This document shows positions 8,092 to 17,549 of a DNA stretch of 64,000 nucleotides, in pieces. Made by a program: the position numbers and the translations under genes. The stretch's first letter is position 1, and each line of letters begins with the position of its first letter. The notes below the pieces were generated by a model. The model saw nothing but the letters and a program-made list of their open reading frames with translations. It made no database searches and had not been told where the DNA came from. This stretch comes from an uncultured Modestobacter sp. (GTDB taxonomy: Bacteria; Actinomycetota; Actinomycetes; Mycobacteriales; Geodermatophilaceae), in contig NZ_CANKUD010000008.1 in assembly GCF_947486615.1 (NCBI RefSeq), positions 124,001 through 188,000 of the forward strand. Reading direction: 5' to 3'.

Positions 8092-11000
8092 GTGGCCGAC
8101 CGCATCGACAGTGACAGCAGCGACACCACCGCGACCGGGGACGTGACCGCGGGAGCTCCGGACCCCGCCGAGCTGCTCGGGGCACCCCCCGTCGAGGAGG
8201 CCCCCGAGGGGCAGGACCCGGAGGCCGCCCCCGAGGAGGACGAGGAGACCCTCACCGGTCTCGCGGCCGAGGAGGCCCCGTCCGCCCCCGAGCCCGAGCC
8301 TGAGCCCGAGCTGCCCCGCTTCGGGGCCCAGTTCAGCTCCCCGGAGCCCACCACCGTCACCGCCCGCCCGCGGCGCCGGGCCACCCGGCCGGCCCTGGCC
8401 GCGGACCCCGACTCCGTGGCACCGCCGGCGCCGGTCGCCCCGACCGCCCCCGCCTTCGTGTCCTTCGTGGCCCCCGAGGCCGACGTCGTACCGCCCCGCC
8501 GGCGCAGCCGCCGGGCAGTGGCGGAGTCGCCCGCCGAGCCCACGGACGCCGTGACCCCGCCCGCGGAGCAGGGCCGGGACGACCGGGACGACGAGCAGGG
8601 CCCGCCGCGCCGGTCCCGGAGCCGTCGCCGTGCCGCCGCCGAGGACGCACCGGCTTCCGACCCCGAGGCCGAGGACACCGACACCGACACCGACGAGCGG
8701 GACTCCGAGGACACCGACGACCGGGACGGTGAGGAGGGCGCCTCGGGCAGCCGCCGCCGTCGCCGCGGCCGCCGTGGCCGCGGCCGCGGCCGCACGGGCG
8801 AGGACGCCACCGACACCGAGGACGACACCGACGGCCCGGCCGAGTCCGACGCCGGCACCGCCGACGAGCCGGACGAGTCCGGCGACGCGGAGGGCGGGTC
8901 CGACGAGGAGGACGACGCCACCGAGGGCGGCTCCGGCTCCAGCACCCGCCGCCGGCGGCGCCGTCGTCGCCGGGGCAGCAGCGCCGAGGCCGGCAGCGAC
9001 GAGAGCACCGAGGACGCCGACGACCGGCCGGAGCGGGCGGGCCGCAACGGCCGTACCTCCAGCGACGACGACGTCCGTGGGGTGGCCGGTTCCACCCGGC
9101 TGGAGGCCAAGCGCCAGCGCCGCCGCGAGGGCCGGGACGGCGGTCGCCGCCGCGCGCCGATCCTGTCCGAGTCGGAGTTCCTGGCCCGCCGCGAGGCCGT
9201 CGACCGCGCCATGGTCATCCGGCAGCAGGGCGAGCGCACCCAGATCGCCGTCCTCGAGGACGACGTCCTGGTCGAGCACTACGTCACCCAGGCGCAGGCG
9301 ACGTCCTTCGCCGGCAACGTCTACCTCGGCCGGGTGCAGAACGTGCTGCCCAGCATGGAGGCGGCCTTCATCGACATCGGCAAGGGCCGCAACGCCGTCC
9401 TGTACGCCGGTGAGGTCAACTGGGACGCCGCCGGGCTGTCCGGCAAGTCCCGCTCCATCGAGACCGCGCTCAAGTCCGGTGACAAGGTCCTGGTCCAGGT
9501 GACCAAGGACCCGATCGGTCACAAGGGCGCCCGGCTGACCCAGCAGGTCAACCTGCCCGGCCGCTTCCTGGTCTACGTGCCCGGTGGCTCGATGACCGGG
9601 ATCAGCCGGAAGCTGCCGGACAAGGAGCGCACCCGGCTCAAGGACATCCTCAAGAAGATCGTCCCCGAGGACGCCGGCGTGATCATCCGGACCGCGGCGG
9701 AGGGCGCCTCGGAGGAGGAACTCACCCGCGACGTGGCCCGGCTGCAGGCGCAGTGGGAGGTCATCCAGACCAAGGCGTCCTCGACCAGCAACGCGCCGAC
9801 GCTGCTCTACGGCGAGCCGGACCTGGCGATCCGGGTCATCCGCGACGTGTTCAACGAGGACTTCAAGCGGCTGGTCGTGCAGGGGGACGCCGCCTGGGAC
9901 ACGGTCGAGGCCTACGTCGCGCACGTCTCCCCGGAGCTGTCGCAGCGGCTGCAGCGCTACACCGGCACCGGCGACGTCTTCCGCGACCTGCGGATCGACG
10001 AGCAGCTGATGAAGGCCCTGGACCGCAAGGTCTGGCTGCCCTCGGGCGGCTCGCTGGTCATCGACCGCACCGAGGCCATGACCGTCGTCGACGTCAACAC
10101 CGGCAAGTTCGTCGGTTCGGGCGGCAACCTCGAGCAGACGGTCACCCGGAACAACATCGAGGCCGCCGAGGAGATCGTCCGCCAGCTCCGGCTGCGGGAC
10201 ATCGGCGGGATCATCGTCATCGACTTCATCGACATGGTCCTGGAGAGCAACCGCGACCTCGTGCTGCGGCGGCTCACCGAGTGCCTGGGCCGGGACCGCA
10301 CCAAGCACCAGGTCGCCGAGGTCACCTCGCTGGGCCTGGTGCAGATGACCCGCAAGCGGGTCGGCCAGGGCCTGCTCGAGGTCTTCTCCGAGCCGTGCGA
10401 GCACTGCCGCGGTCGCGGCGTGCTGGTGCAGATCGACCCGGTCGACGACAAGAAGCGCTCCGGCGGCAACGGCGGCGGCAACGGTGGTGGCCGGAACCGC
10501 GGGAGCCAGGAGCCCGGCAACGGCTCCGCCAAGGACTCGGGCAAGGACTCGGGCGACGGCTCCGCCAACGAGTCGGGCAACGGTTCCGCCAAGGACGCGG
10601 GCAACGGGTCCGGCAAGGACGCGGGCAACGGTTCCGCCAAGGACGCGGGCAACGGTTCCGCCAAGGACGCGGGCAACGGGTCCGGCCGGAACGCGGGGCC
10701 GGCGGACGAGGGCACGAGGGACGCCGGACCCGTCGCGTCGACCGTGGGCGCCGGCAACCGCCGCGGCGGTGCCGTCGAGGACGCCGTGGCGGCCGACGAG
10801 GCGCCGCAGGAGCGCGGCTCGCGCAGCAGTCGTCGCCGTGGCGGGCGTTCCGACGCCCGCGCCGGTGGGACGGCGACCGACAGGACTCCGGCCGACACGA
10901 CTCCGGCCGACGCGGCCCCGGCCGACGAGGTGATGGCCGTCGCGGACGGCGCCGGCGCACCGGCCGCCGAGCCGGCGGGTGCGGGGGAGTCCTCGCGCCG

Positions 11001-11517
11001 GGTCGACCCGGCCGCCGGCTGGGACGTCGCCGACGCCATGGCCCTGCAGGGCAGCGCGGTCGGCACCGCGCCGGCGCCGGAGGACGCGGTCGAGCCGACC
11101 GAGGAGCCCGGGGACGCCACCGCGAGCGGCCGCGGCCGCAGCCGTGGTCGGGGACGTCGTGGGCGCGGGCAGTCCGCCGAGGCCCGGGCCGCGGCCGAGG
11201 ACGCCACCGGCGCCGACGAGACGGTGACCGAGCAGCCGGAGACGGCCGTGGCCGGGCAGCCGGAGCCGGCAGGAGCAGAGGCTCTGGAGTCCACGACCTC
11301 GGAGTCCGCGACCCCGGACACGCTGCTGGCCACCGCGGTCTCCGAGGCCGAGGCGCCGTCCGGTGCGCCGGCCCCGGTGGAGCCGGAGGCACCGGAGCCG
11401 GCCGTCGTCGTGGCGCCGCAGCCGGTCGCCGAGCCGGTGACCGAGGACGCACCGCCGGTGGCCCGGCCGCGGCGGCGCCGGGCGGCGTCGCGGCCGGCCG
11501 GTCCGCCGGCCTCCTGA
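8092..11517 (+). CDS. rne: Ribonuclease E/G with long disordered arms
   Basis: Endoribonuclease for mRNA decay and rRNA/tRNA processing; 1141 residues. An acidic/Arg-rich N-terminal extension of about 340 residues precedes the catalytic core. The S1-domain start is at ATSFAGNVYLGRVQ (residue ~404). The Mg-binding Asp motifs are VVDVNTG (~667) and IDFID (~711). The Zn-link is CEHC (769-772). The tail has an NGSAKDAG repeat block, Arg-rich patches and a low-complexity end, as in actinobacterial RNase E scaffolds. The GTG at 8092 is chosen because AGGAGG lies 10 nt upstream; an in-frame TTG at 7861 would translate the leader repeats and is unlikely. Confidence 0.92.
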   Translation: MADRIDSDSSDTTATGDVTAGAPDPAELLGAPPVEEAPEGQDPEAAPEEDEETLTGLAAEEAPSAPEPEPEPELPRFGAQFSSPEPTTVTARPRRRATRPALAADPDSVAPPAPVAPTAPAFVSFVAPEADVVPPRRRSRRAVAESPAEPTDAVTPPAEQGRDDRDDEQGPPRRSRSRRRAAAEDAPASDPEAEDTDTDTDERDSEDTDDRDGEEGASGSRRRRRGRRGRGRGRTGEDATDTEDDTDGPAESDAGTADEPDESGDAEGGSDEEDDATEGGSGSSTRRRRRRRRRGSSAEAGSDESTEDADDRPERAGRNGRTSSDDDVRGVAGSTRLEAKRQRRREGRDGGRRRAPILSESEFLARREAVDRAMVIRQQGERTQIAVLEDDVLVEHYVTQAQATSFAGNVYLGRVQNVLPSMEAAFIDIGKGRNAVLYAGEVNWDAAGLSGKSRSIETALKSGDKVLVQVTKDPIGHKGARLTQQVNLPGRFLVYVPGGSMTGISRKLPDKERTRLKDILKKIVPEDAGVIIRTAAEGASEEELTRDVARLQAQWEVIQTKASSTSNAPTLLYGEPDLAIRVIRDVFNEDFKRLVVQGDAAWDTVEAYVAHVSPELSQRLQRYTGTGDVFRDLRIDEQLMKALDRKVWLPSGGSLVIDRTEAMTVVDVNTGKFVGSGGNLEQTVTRNNIEAAEEIVRQLRLRDIGGIIVIDFIDMVLESNRDLVLRRLTECLGRDRTKHQVAEVTSLGLVQMTRKRVGQGLLEVFSEPCEHCRGRGVLVQIDPVDDKKRSGGNGGGNGGGRNRGSQEPGNGSAKDSGKDSGDGSANESGNGSAKDAGNGSGKDAGNGSAKDAGNGSAKDAGNGSGRNAGPADEGTRDAGPVASTVGAGNRRGGAVEDAVAADEAPQERGSRSSRRRGGRSDARAGGTATDRTPADTTPADAAPADEVMAVADGAGAPAAEPAGAGESSRRVDPAAGWDVADAMALQGSAVGTAPAPEDAVEPTEEPGDATASGRGRSRGRGRRGRGQSAEARAAAEDATGADETVTEQPETAVAGQPEPAGAEALESTTSESATPDTLLATAVSEAEAPSGAPAPVEPEAPEPAVVVAPQPVAEPVTEDAPPVARPRRRRAASRPAGPPAS
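10519..10698 (+). repeat. 24-bp tandem repeats encoding NGSAKDAG in rne
   Basis: Seven to eight in-frame 24-bp units encode variants of NGSAKDAG/NGSGKDAG in the disordered C-terminal arm of RNase E. Several adjacent units are almost identical at the DNA level, suggesting recent slippage or recombination and copy-number variability. Confidence 0.85.
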
Positions 11518-11536
11518 CCGGCCCGCCGCCGGTCAC

Positions 11537-11562
11537 GCCGGCCCCCGATGGCGGGGGCCGGC
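11537..11562 (+). terminator. Hairpin terminator after rne
   Basis: A perfect 10-bp stem, GCCGGCCCCC (11537-11546) with GGGGGCCGGC (11553-11562), 20 nt after the rne stop. Confidence 0.7.
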
Positions 11563-11599
11563 AGACAGACCACGTTCGACCCGCGCTCGGGGACTCGGG

Positions 11600-11745
11600 T
11601 ACGCTGGACGGGTTGCTGCACCACGGGCAGTGCACTCCGGTGCCGCCTGGCCGGCGCTAGCAGCTCGTCCAGCACCTCGGCCCTCGTGGCGGTCGTGCGC
11701 GCAGGACACAGTGCTGGACACATGGAACCGATCGAGGAGTCAGTG
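11600..11745 (+). promoter_or_regulatory. rplU-rpmA promoter and structured leader
   Basis: TACGCT at 11600-11605 is a likely -10, leaving a leader of about 135 nt before the L21 start. The leader has a perfect 9-bp inverted repeat, GTCCAGCAC (11667-11675) and GTGCTGGAC (11711-11719), ending about 26 nt before the start codon. Ribosomal-protein leaders are often autoregulatory; that is an inference here. Confidence 0.45.
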
Positions 11746-12057
11746 GTGTACGCAGTCGTCAAGGCCGGTGGAGCGCAGCACAAGGTGGGTGTCGGTGACA
11801 CGTTCACCATCAACCGCCTGAGCGGGGTGGCCGGTGACACCGTCACCCTCCCGGCAATCCTGCTGGTGGACGGCGACACCGTCACCGCCGATGCGCAGAC
11901 GCTCGCCGGGGTGACCGTGACCGGCGAGATCGTCGAGCACGGCAAGGGCCCGAAGATCCACATCCACAAGTTCAAGAACAAGACGGGCTACCACAAGCGC
12001 CAGGGGCACCGTCAGCCCCTGACCAGCGTCGTGGTCCGCGACATCACGAAGGGCTGA
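11746..12057 (+). CDS. rplU: 50S ribosomal protein L21
   Basis: 103 residues, the usual length. It begins [18 protein letters not shown] and ends in the basic [24 protein letters not shown] segment that contacts 23S rRNA. The second of two adjacent GTG codons (11746) is chosen from family length and the GAGGAG SD 6 nt upstream. It is 4 nt from rpmA, and the rplU-rpmA-obg order is conserved across bacteria. Confidence 0.96.
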   Translation: MYAVVKAGGAQHKVGVGDTFTINRLSGVAGDTVTLPAILLVDGDTVTADAQTLAGVTVTGEIVEHGKGPKIHIHKFKNKTGYHKRQGHRQPLTSVVVRDITKG

Positions 12058-12061
12058 CGAC

Positions 12062-12337
12062 ATGGCACACAAGAAGGGCGCATCGTCGTCCCGCAACGGT
12101 CGCGACTCGAACGCCCAGCGCCTGGGCGTGAAGCGCTTCGGTGGCCAGGTCGTCAAGGCCGGCGAGATCATCGTCCGCCAGCGCGGCACCCACTTCCACC
12201 CGGGTCTGGGCGTCGGCCGCGGCAAGGACGACACGCTGTTCGCGCTCGTCCCCGGCTCGGTGACCTTCGGGTTCCGCCGCGGTCGTCGCGAGGTCGCGAT
12301 CTCGGCCGTCCCGGCCCGCGAGACCGTCTCCGCGTAA
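12062..12337 (+). CDS. rpmA: 50S ribosomal protein L27
   Basis: 91 residues. The N-terminus [20 protein letters not shown] is the tail that reaches the peptidyl-transferase centre; no cleavable N-terminal extension of the Firmicute type is present. The core [18 protein letters not shown] is intact. It is one of the few genes here ending in TAA. A palindromic repeat and a strong terminator separate it from obg. Confidence 0.97.
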   Translation: MAHKKGASSSRNGRDSNAQRLGVKRFGGQVVKAGEIIVRQRGTHFHPGLGVGRGKDDTLFALVPGSVTFGFRRGRREVAISAVPARETVSA

Positions 12338-12342
12338 GGCTC

Positions 12343-12401
12343 TTCGGCCCCGTTCAGAGGCTCGGCCCGAGGAACGAGGGCTGAGGGGAACGGGGTCCTT
12401 C
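12343..12401 (-). repeat. Palindromic intergenic repeat, reverse copy
   Basis: Read on the minus strand, it starts GAAGGACCCCGTTCCCC and ends CGGGGCCGAA, matching the family seen after hemW, the ABC permease and the response regulator. The ends can pair (ACCCCGTTC with GAACGGGGC). Confidence 0.6.
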
Positions 12402-12408
12402 AACTGAG

Positions 12409-12441
12409 GGGTGGCGGCGCCGGACTCCGGCGCCGCCACCC
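12409..12441 (+). terminator. Strong intrinsic terminator after rpmA
   Basis: A perfect 15-bp stem, GGGTGGCGGCGCCGG (12409-12423) and its complement (12427-12441), with a 3-nt ACT loop, followed by GTTTCCCTTT, the most T-rich tail in this part of the window. Confidence 0.85.
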
Positions 12442-12488
12442 GTTTCCCTTTCCGGACAGTTCGGCCGTAACGCAGAGAGGCGGCGATC

Positions 12489-13976
12489 ATGGCCGCTTTC
12501 GTCGACCGCGTGACGGTCCACGTGTCAGCAGGCAAGGGTGCGAACGGGGTCAGCTCCGTACACCGCGAGAAGTTCAAGCCGCTCGGTGGCCCCGACGGGG
12601 GCAACGGCGGTGACGGCGGCGACGTCGTCCTGCAGGTCGACCCCAGCGCGCACACGCTGCTGGACTTCCACCACCGTCCCCACCAGCGGGCCGGCAACGG
12701 CAGGCAGGCGGCCGGGGACTACCGCAACGGCGGCCGCGGCGAGGACCTCGTCCTCCGCGTCCCCTCCGGCACGGTGGTCAGCGTCGACGGTCAGGTCGTC
12801 GCCGACCTCGTCGGCGCCGGCGCCCGCCTGGTCCTGGCGCACGGCGGCAAGGGCGGGCTCGGCAACGCCGCGCTGGCCAACGCCCGGCGCAAGGCCCCCG
12901 GCTTCGCCCTGCTCGGCGAGCCGGGCGAGGCGGTCGACGCCGTGCTGGAGCTCAAGAGCATCGCCGACGTCGGCCTGGTCGGGTACCCCTCGGCCGGGAA
13001 GTCCTCGCTGGTCGCCGCCATGTCCGCGGCCCGGCCGAAGATCGCCGACTACCCGTTCACCACGCTGGTCCCGCAGCTGGGTGTGATCCGCTCCGGCGAC
13101 GTCGTCTACACGATGGCCGACGTCCCCGGGCTCATCCCCGGCGCCTCGGTGGGCAAGGGCCTGGGCCTGGAGTTCCTCCGGCACGTCGAGCGCTGCGCCG
13201 TCCTGGTGCACGTCGTCGACATGGCCACGATGGAGCCCGGGCGCGACCCGGAGACCGACATCGACGCCCTCGAGCACGAGCTGCGCGAGTACGGCGGCGA
13301 GGAGCTGGACCTGGTCGGCCGGCTGCGGATCGCCGTACTCAACAAGATCGACGTGCCGGACGGCCGTGAGCTGGTCGACCTGGTGCGCGGCGCCCTGGAG
13401 GCGCGCGGTCTGCGGGTCTTCGCGATCAGCGCGGCCACCGGCGAGGGGCTCACCGAACTCGGCTACGCACTCGCCGCGGCGGTGGCGGAGCACCGGGCCT
13501 CGCTCCCGGAGATCCCGGCCGCGCCGATCACCATCGCGCCCCGCGCGGTGGACGACGGCGGCTTCAGCGTCGAGCCCGACCCCCGCACCGACGGCTGGCT
13601 GGTGCGCGGTGCCCGGCCCGAGCGGTGGATCCGGCAGACCGACTTCAGCAACGACGAGGCCGTGGGCTACCTGGCCGACCGGCTCAACCGGCTCGGCGTC
13701 GAGGAGGAGCTGGCCAAGGCCGGTGCCGTCCCCGGCGACGCGGTCACCGTCGGCGACGTCACCTTCGACTGGGAGCCGACCCTGCCGGCGGGCACGCTCA
13801 CCGTCGAGGAGACCGCCGGTCTGGGCGGGCGGGGCACGGACGCCCGGCTGGACACGAACACCCGGCTGTCGGCCGAGGACCGGCTGGCGGCCAAGAAGGC
13901 CCGCCGACTGCCCTACGAGGTCGCCGAGGGCGACGGTTGGGTGGACGCCGACCTGCTCGACGACGCCGACCGGTGA
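12489..13976 (+). CDS. obg: Obg-family GTPase
   Basis: Ribosome-assembly and stress GTPase, 495 residues. The glycine-rich Obg fold occupies roughly residues 1-158 ([14 protein letters not shown]). The G domain follows, with G1 [10 protein letters not shown] (~165), the G2/G3 region [12 protein letters not shown] and DVPGL, and G4 NKID. A C-terminal OCT domain and an acidic tail complete the protein. The ATG at 12489 has an AGAGAGG SD. Its stop overlaps proB as GTGA. Confidence 0.96.
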   Translation: MAAFVDRVTVHVSAGKGANGVSSVHREKFKPLGGPDGGNGGDGGDVVLQVDPSAHTLLDFHHRPHQRAGNGRQAAGDYRNGGRGEDLVLRVPSGTVVSVDGQVVADLVGAGARLVLAHGGKGGLGNAALANARRKAPGFALLGEPGEAVDAVLELKSIADVGLVGYPSAGKSSLVAAMSAARPKIADYPFTTLVPQLGVIRSGDVVYTMADVPGLIPGASVGKGLGLEFLRHVERCAVLVHVVDMATMEPGRDPETDIDALEHELREYGGEELDLVGRLRIAVLNKIDVPDGRELVDLVRGALEARGLRVFAISAATGEGLTELGYALAAAVAEHRASLPEIPAAPITIAPRAVDDGGFSVEPDPRTDGWLVRGARPERWIRQTDFSNDEAVGYLADRLNRLGVEEELAKAGAVPGDAVTVGDVTFDWEPTLPAGTLTVEETAGLGGRGTDARLDTNTRLSAEDRLAAKKARRLPYEVAEGDGWVDADLLDDADR

Positions 13977-15094
13977 GCGCCCGCGCGGAGGTGGCCACCG
14001 CGCACCGCGTGGTGGTCAAGGTCGGGTCCTCCTCGCTCACCACCCTGCCCGGCGGCCTGGACGAGGCGCGGTTGCGGGCGCTGGTCGACGTCCTCGGTGC
14101 ACTGCGCGCCGCCGGCCGGCAGGTCGTGCTCGTCTCCTCCGGGGCCATCGCCGCCGGGCTGGCGCCGTTGGCGCTCACCGGCCGTCCCCGTGACCTGGCC
14201 ACCGCGCAGGCCGCGGCCAGCGTCGGGCAGCTGCGGCTGGTGCAGACCTACGCCGACGCCTTCGCCGCGCACGGCGTGACCGTCGGGCAGGTGCTGCTCA
14301 CCGCCGACGACCTGACCCGGCGCAGCCACTACCGCAACGCCCAGCAGACAATCGAGCGGCTGCTGGCCCTCGGGGTGCTGCCGATCGTCAACGAGAACGA
14401 CACGGTCGCCACCGAGGAGATCCGGTTCGGCGACAACGACCGGCTGGCCGCCCTGGTCGCGCACGTCGCGGTGGCCGACGCCCTGGTGCTGCTCTCCGAC
14501 GTGGACGGCGTCTACGACGGCGATCCGCGCACCGGCCCGGCGCAGCTGATCGACACGGTGCACGGCCCCGACGACCTGGCCGCCGTCACCCTCGGCTCGG
14601 CCAGCCGCAACGGGGTGGGCACCGGGGGCATGGCGACCAAGGTCGAGGCTGCGCTGATCGCCTCGGGCGCCGGCGTCCCCGTCGTCGTGACCTCCACCCC
14701 GCAGGCCGCGGCTGCGCTGGCGGGGGAGCGGGTGGGCACGCTGTTCGCCCCGACCGGCCGCCGCCCCTCTGCCCGGCAGTTCTGGCTGCGCTACGCCAGC
14801 CGCCCGCGCGGCCGCCTGCTGCTCGACGACGGAGCGGTGCGCGCGGTGCGCGACCGGCACGCCTCGCTGCTGGCCGCCGGGATCACCGGGGTGACGGGTG
14901 AGTTCCTCGCCGACGACCCGGTGGAGCTGGTCGGCCCGGACGGCGTCGTCGTCGCCCGGGGCCTGGTCGGCTACGACGCCCGGGAGCTGCCCGAGCTGCT
15001 GGGCCGCAAGACCGGGGACCTGGACCCGGAACACCGGCGCGAGGTGGTGCACCGCGACGAGATGGTGCTCGTCGGCCGCCGCACCCGCGGCTGA
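13973..15094 (+). CDS. proB: Glutamate 5-kinase
   Basis: First step of proline biosynthesis, phosphorylating glutamate. 373 residues, a normal length. The kinase domain begins [13 protein letters not shown], with [10 protein letters not shown] and the substrate region [22 protein letters not shown]-terminal PUA domain starts at about residue 280 ([13 protein letters not shown]). The GTG overlaps the obg stop, so it is co-translated with Obg. proA lies downstream after def and a GNAT gene, with its own promoter. Confidence 0.95.
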   Translation: MSARAEVATAHRVVVKVGSSSLTTLPGGLDEARLRALVDVLGALRAAGRQVVLVSSGAIAAGLAPLALTGRPRDLATAQAAASVGQLRLVQTYADAFAAHGVTVGQVLLTADDLTRRSHYRNAQQTIERLLALGVLPIVNENDTVATEEIRFGDNDRLAALVAHVAVADALVLLSDVDGVYDGDPRTGPAQLIDTVHGPDDLAAVTLGSASRNGVGTGGMATKVEAALIASGAGVPVVVTSTPQAAAALAGERVGTLFAPTGRRPSARQFWLRYASRPRGRLLLDDGAVRAVRDRHASLLAAGITGVTGEFLADDPVELVGPDGVVVARGLVGYDARELPELLGRKTGDLDPEHRREVVHRDEMVLVGRRTRG

Positions 15095-15106
15095 GAGGAT
15101 CACCCG

Positions 15107-15586
15107 GTGACCGTTCGTCCCATCCGCGAGATCGGCGACCCGGTGCTGCGCACTCCGGCCGACCCGATCCGCGCTTTCGACACCGACCTCGCCGCGCTCG
15201 TCCGCGACCTGGAGGAGACCGTCGACCACCCCGGCCGGGCCGGGGTCGCGGCCACCCAGATCGGCGTGGGCCTGCGCGTCTTCTCCTACAACGTGGACGG
15301 CGTCATCGGGCACATGGTGAACCCGGTGATCGCCGAGCGTTCCGAGGAGACCCAGGACGACGACGAGGGCTGCCTGTCCATCCCCGGCCTCTACGCGCCG
15401 ACGGTGCGGGCGATGCACTGTGTGGCCGAGGGCTTCGACGTGCACGGCGAGCCGTTGCGGATCGAGGGCAGCGGCCTGATGGCGCGCTGCCTGCAGCACG
15501 AGGTCGACCACCTGGACGGCAAGCTCTTCGTCGACCGGCTGACCGGCGAGGCCCGCAAGCGGGTGCTCCGGGCGCTCCGCAGCTGA
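15107..15586 (+). CDS. def: Peptide deformylase
   Basis: Metallohydrolase that removes the N-formyl group from nascent proteins. 159 residues. All three motifs are visible: GVAATQIG (a variant of GxGxAAxQ), EGCLSIPG (metal-binding Cys) and QHEVDHLDG (HExxH). The first motif is slightly divergent, as in the second group of actinobacterial deformylases. It starts with GTG 12 nt after proB and runs almost directly into the GNAT gene. Confidence 0.93.
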   Translation: MTVRPIREIGDPVLRTPADPIRAFDTDLAALVRDLEETVDHPGRAGVAATQIGVGLRVFSYNVDGVIGHMVNPVIAERSEETQDDDEGCLSIPGLYAPTVRAMHCVAEGFDVHGEPLRIEGSGLMARCLQHEVDHLDGKLFVDRLTGEARKRVLRALRS

Positions 15587-15589
15587 TCG

Positions 15590-16207
15590 ATGGCGGGCGT
15601 GGCACCGGACCAGGCCTGGCTCGCGCCGGTCACGCTGACCGGTGAGCTGGTCACCCTCCAGCCGCTCGCGGCCGAGCACGTGGGTGCGCTGGCGACCGCC
15701 GCGTCCGACGGCCGGTTGTGGGATCTCTGGTACACCTCGGTGCCCACGCCGCAGGGCATGGCTGCCGACGTCGCGGCCAAGATCGCCCAGCGGGACGCCG
15801 GCACGATGCTGCCCTTCGCCGTCCGGCGCAACGACACCGGCGCCGTGGTCGGGGTGACCACCTACTGCAACGTCGACGCCGAGACGCCGCGGCTGGAGAT
15901 CGGCTACACCTGGACCGCGGCGTCCGCGCAGCGCACCGGGGTCAACGCCGAGAGCAAGCTGCTGCTGCTCGGCCACGCCTTCGACGTGCTCGGCTGCCTC
16001 GCGGTCGAGTTCCGCACCCACTGGCACAACCAGCAGTCCCGGACGGCGATCGCCCGGCTGGGCGCCAAGCAGGACGGTGTGCTGCGCAACCACCGCCGGC
16101 AGCCCGACGGGTCGCTCCGGGACACCGTGGTCTTCTCGATCCTGGACACCGAGTGGCCGGCGGTGCGCGCCGGCCTGCGCTCCCGGCTGGCCCGGCACGC
16201 CGGCTGA
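15590..16207 (+). CDS. GNAT-family N-acetyltransferase (RimJ/RimL-like)
   Basis: 205 residues. The pattern LTGELVTLQPLAAEHVGAL at the start, IGYTWTAASAQRTGVNAESKLLLLGHAF in the middle (the acetyl-CoA loop and following helix) and VEFRTHWHNQQSRTAIARLGAKQDGVLRNH near the end is typical of RimJ/RimL-type acetyltransferases. The substrate is unknown. It begins 4 nt after def, so it is probably the last gene of the obg-proB-def transcript. A weak hairpin (GCCTGC/GCAGGC, 16220-16236) follows. Confidence 0.85.
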   Translation: MAGVAPDQAWLAPVTLTGELVTLQPLAAEHVGALATAASDGRLWDLWYTSVPTPQGMAADVAAKIAQRDAGTMLPFAVRRNDTGAVVGVTTYCNVDAETPRLEIGYTWTAASAQRTGVNAESKLLLLGHAFDVLGCLAVEFRTHWHNQQSRTAIARLGAKQDGVLRNHRRQPDGSLRDTVVFSILDTEWPAVRAGLRSRLARHAG

Positions 16208-16256
16208 GACCGACCGGCGGCCTGCTCGGGGCAGGCTCCGGCGTGGGGGCCGCGCG

Positions 16257-16262
16257 TAACCT
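16257..16262 (+). promoter_or_regulatory. -10 element of proA
   Basis: TAACCT ends 6 nt before the proA GTG, with no Shine-Dalgarno sequence, consistent with a leaderless mRNA. Confidence 0.5.
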
Positions 16263-16268
16263 CGACGC

Positions 16269-17519
16269 GTGTCCGACGCCGACCTCCCGCTCATCGGGGC
16301 CGCCGCGACCCGCGCCCGTGCGGCCGCCCGCGTGCTGCGCACCCTGCCCACCGAGACCAAGGACGCCGCGCTCACCGCGATGGCCGACGCGCTGCTGGAG
16401 CGGGCCGACGAGGTGCTGGCCGCCAACGCCGCCGACGTCGAGGCCGCTGCCGCCGAGGGCACCGCCGAATCGGTGCTGGACCGGCTGCGGCTGGACCCCA
16501 CCCGGCTGGCCGCGGTGGCCGACGCGCTGCGGCACCTGGTGTCGCTGCCCGACCCGGTCGGTGACGTCGTCCGCGGGTCGACGCTGGCCAACGGGCTGCA
16601 GCTGCGGCAGGTGCGGGTGCCGCTCGGCGTGGTCGGCATCGTCTACGAGGCGCGGCCGAACGTGACCGTCGACGCCGCCGGGCTGTGCCTGAAGAGCGGC
16701 AACGCGGCGCTGCTGCGCGGGTCGGCCTCGGCGCACCGCACCAACACCGCGCTGGTCGCCGTGCTGACCGAGGCGGCGGAGAAGGCCGGGCTGCCGGCCG
16801 GGTCGATCGCGCTGCTGCCCGCCGACCGGGCGTCGGTCGGCGAGCTGCTGAACGCCCGCGGCCTGGTCGACGTGGTCATCCCGCGTGGCGGCGCGTCGCT
16901 GATCTCCCGGGTGGTCCGCGAGTCGACGGTGCCGGTGATCGAGACCGGGGTCGGCAACTGCCACGTCTACGTCGATGCCTCCGCCGATCCGGCGATGGCC
17001 GAGGCGATCGTGCTGAACGCCAAGACCTCCCGGGTCAGCGTGTGCAACTCCGCGGAGACGCTGCTGGTGCACCGGGACGTCGCGTTCCTGCCCCGGCTGC
17101 TGGCGGCGCTGGCCGAGGCGGGGGTCACCCTGCACGGCGACGAGGCCGCCCGCGCCGCCCTTGAGGGCGTCGTCCCGGCCACCGACGAGGACTGGGCGAC
17201 CGAGTACCTGTCGCTGGACCTGGCGGTGCGGGTGGTCGACGACCTGCCCGCCGCGCTGGACCACATCAGCCGGTGGGGGAGCGGGCACAGCGAGGCGATC
17301 GTCGCCGACTCCGCGCGGGCGATCGCCGAGTTCACCGCCGGCGTCGACGCCGCCGCCGTGCTGGTCAACGCCTCGACCCGGTTCACCGACGGCGGGGAGT
17401 TCGGCTTCGGCGCCGAGATCGGCATCTCCACCCAGAAGCTGCACGCCCGCGGCCCGCTCGGGTTGCCGGAGCTCACCTCCACCACCTACGTCGTCACCGG
17501 CAGCGGCCACACCCGCTGA
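16269..17519 (+). CDS. proA: Gamma-glutamyl phosphate reductase
   Basis: NADPH-dependent second step of proline synthesis, reducing the product of ProB to glutamate semialdehyde. 416 residues, full length. The catalytic Cys lies in [40 protein letters not shown] marks the aldehyde-dehydrogenase fold, and the C-terminal [12 protein letters not shown] is typical of ProA. It is not fused to or directly adjacent to proB. Confidence 0.96.
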   Translation: MSDADLPLIGAAATRARAAARVLRTLPTETKDAALTAMADALLERADEVLAANAADVEAAAAEGTAESVLDRLRLDPTRLAAVADALRHLVSLPDPVGDVVRGSTLANGLQLRQVRVPLGVVGIVYEARPNVTVDAAGLCLKSGNAALLRGSASAHRTNTALVAVLTEAAEKAGLPAGSIALLPADRASVGELLNARGLVDVVIPRGGASLISRVVRESTVPVIETGVGNCHVYVDASADPAMAEAIVLNAKTSRVSVCNSAETLLVHRDVAFLPRLLAALAEAGVTLHGDEAARAALEGVVPATDEDWATEYLSLDLAVRVVDDLPAALDHISRWGSGHSEAIVADSARAIAEFTAGVDAAAVLVNASTRFTDGGEFGFGAEIGISTQKLHARGPLGLPELTSTTYVVTGSGHTR

Positions 17520-17549
17520 CCCCGTCACGCCCGCTCAACGAGGAGCCGC

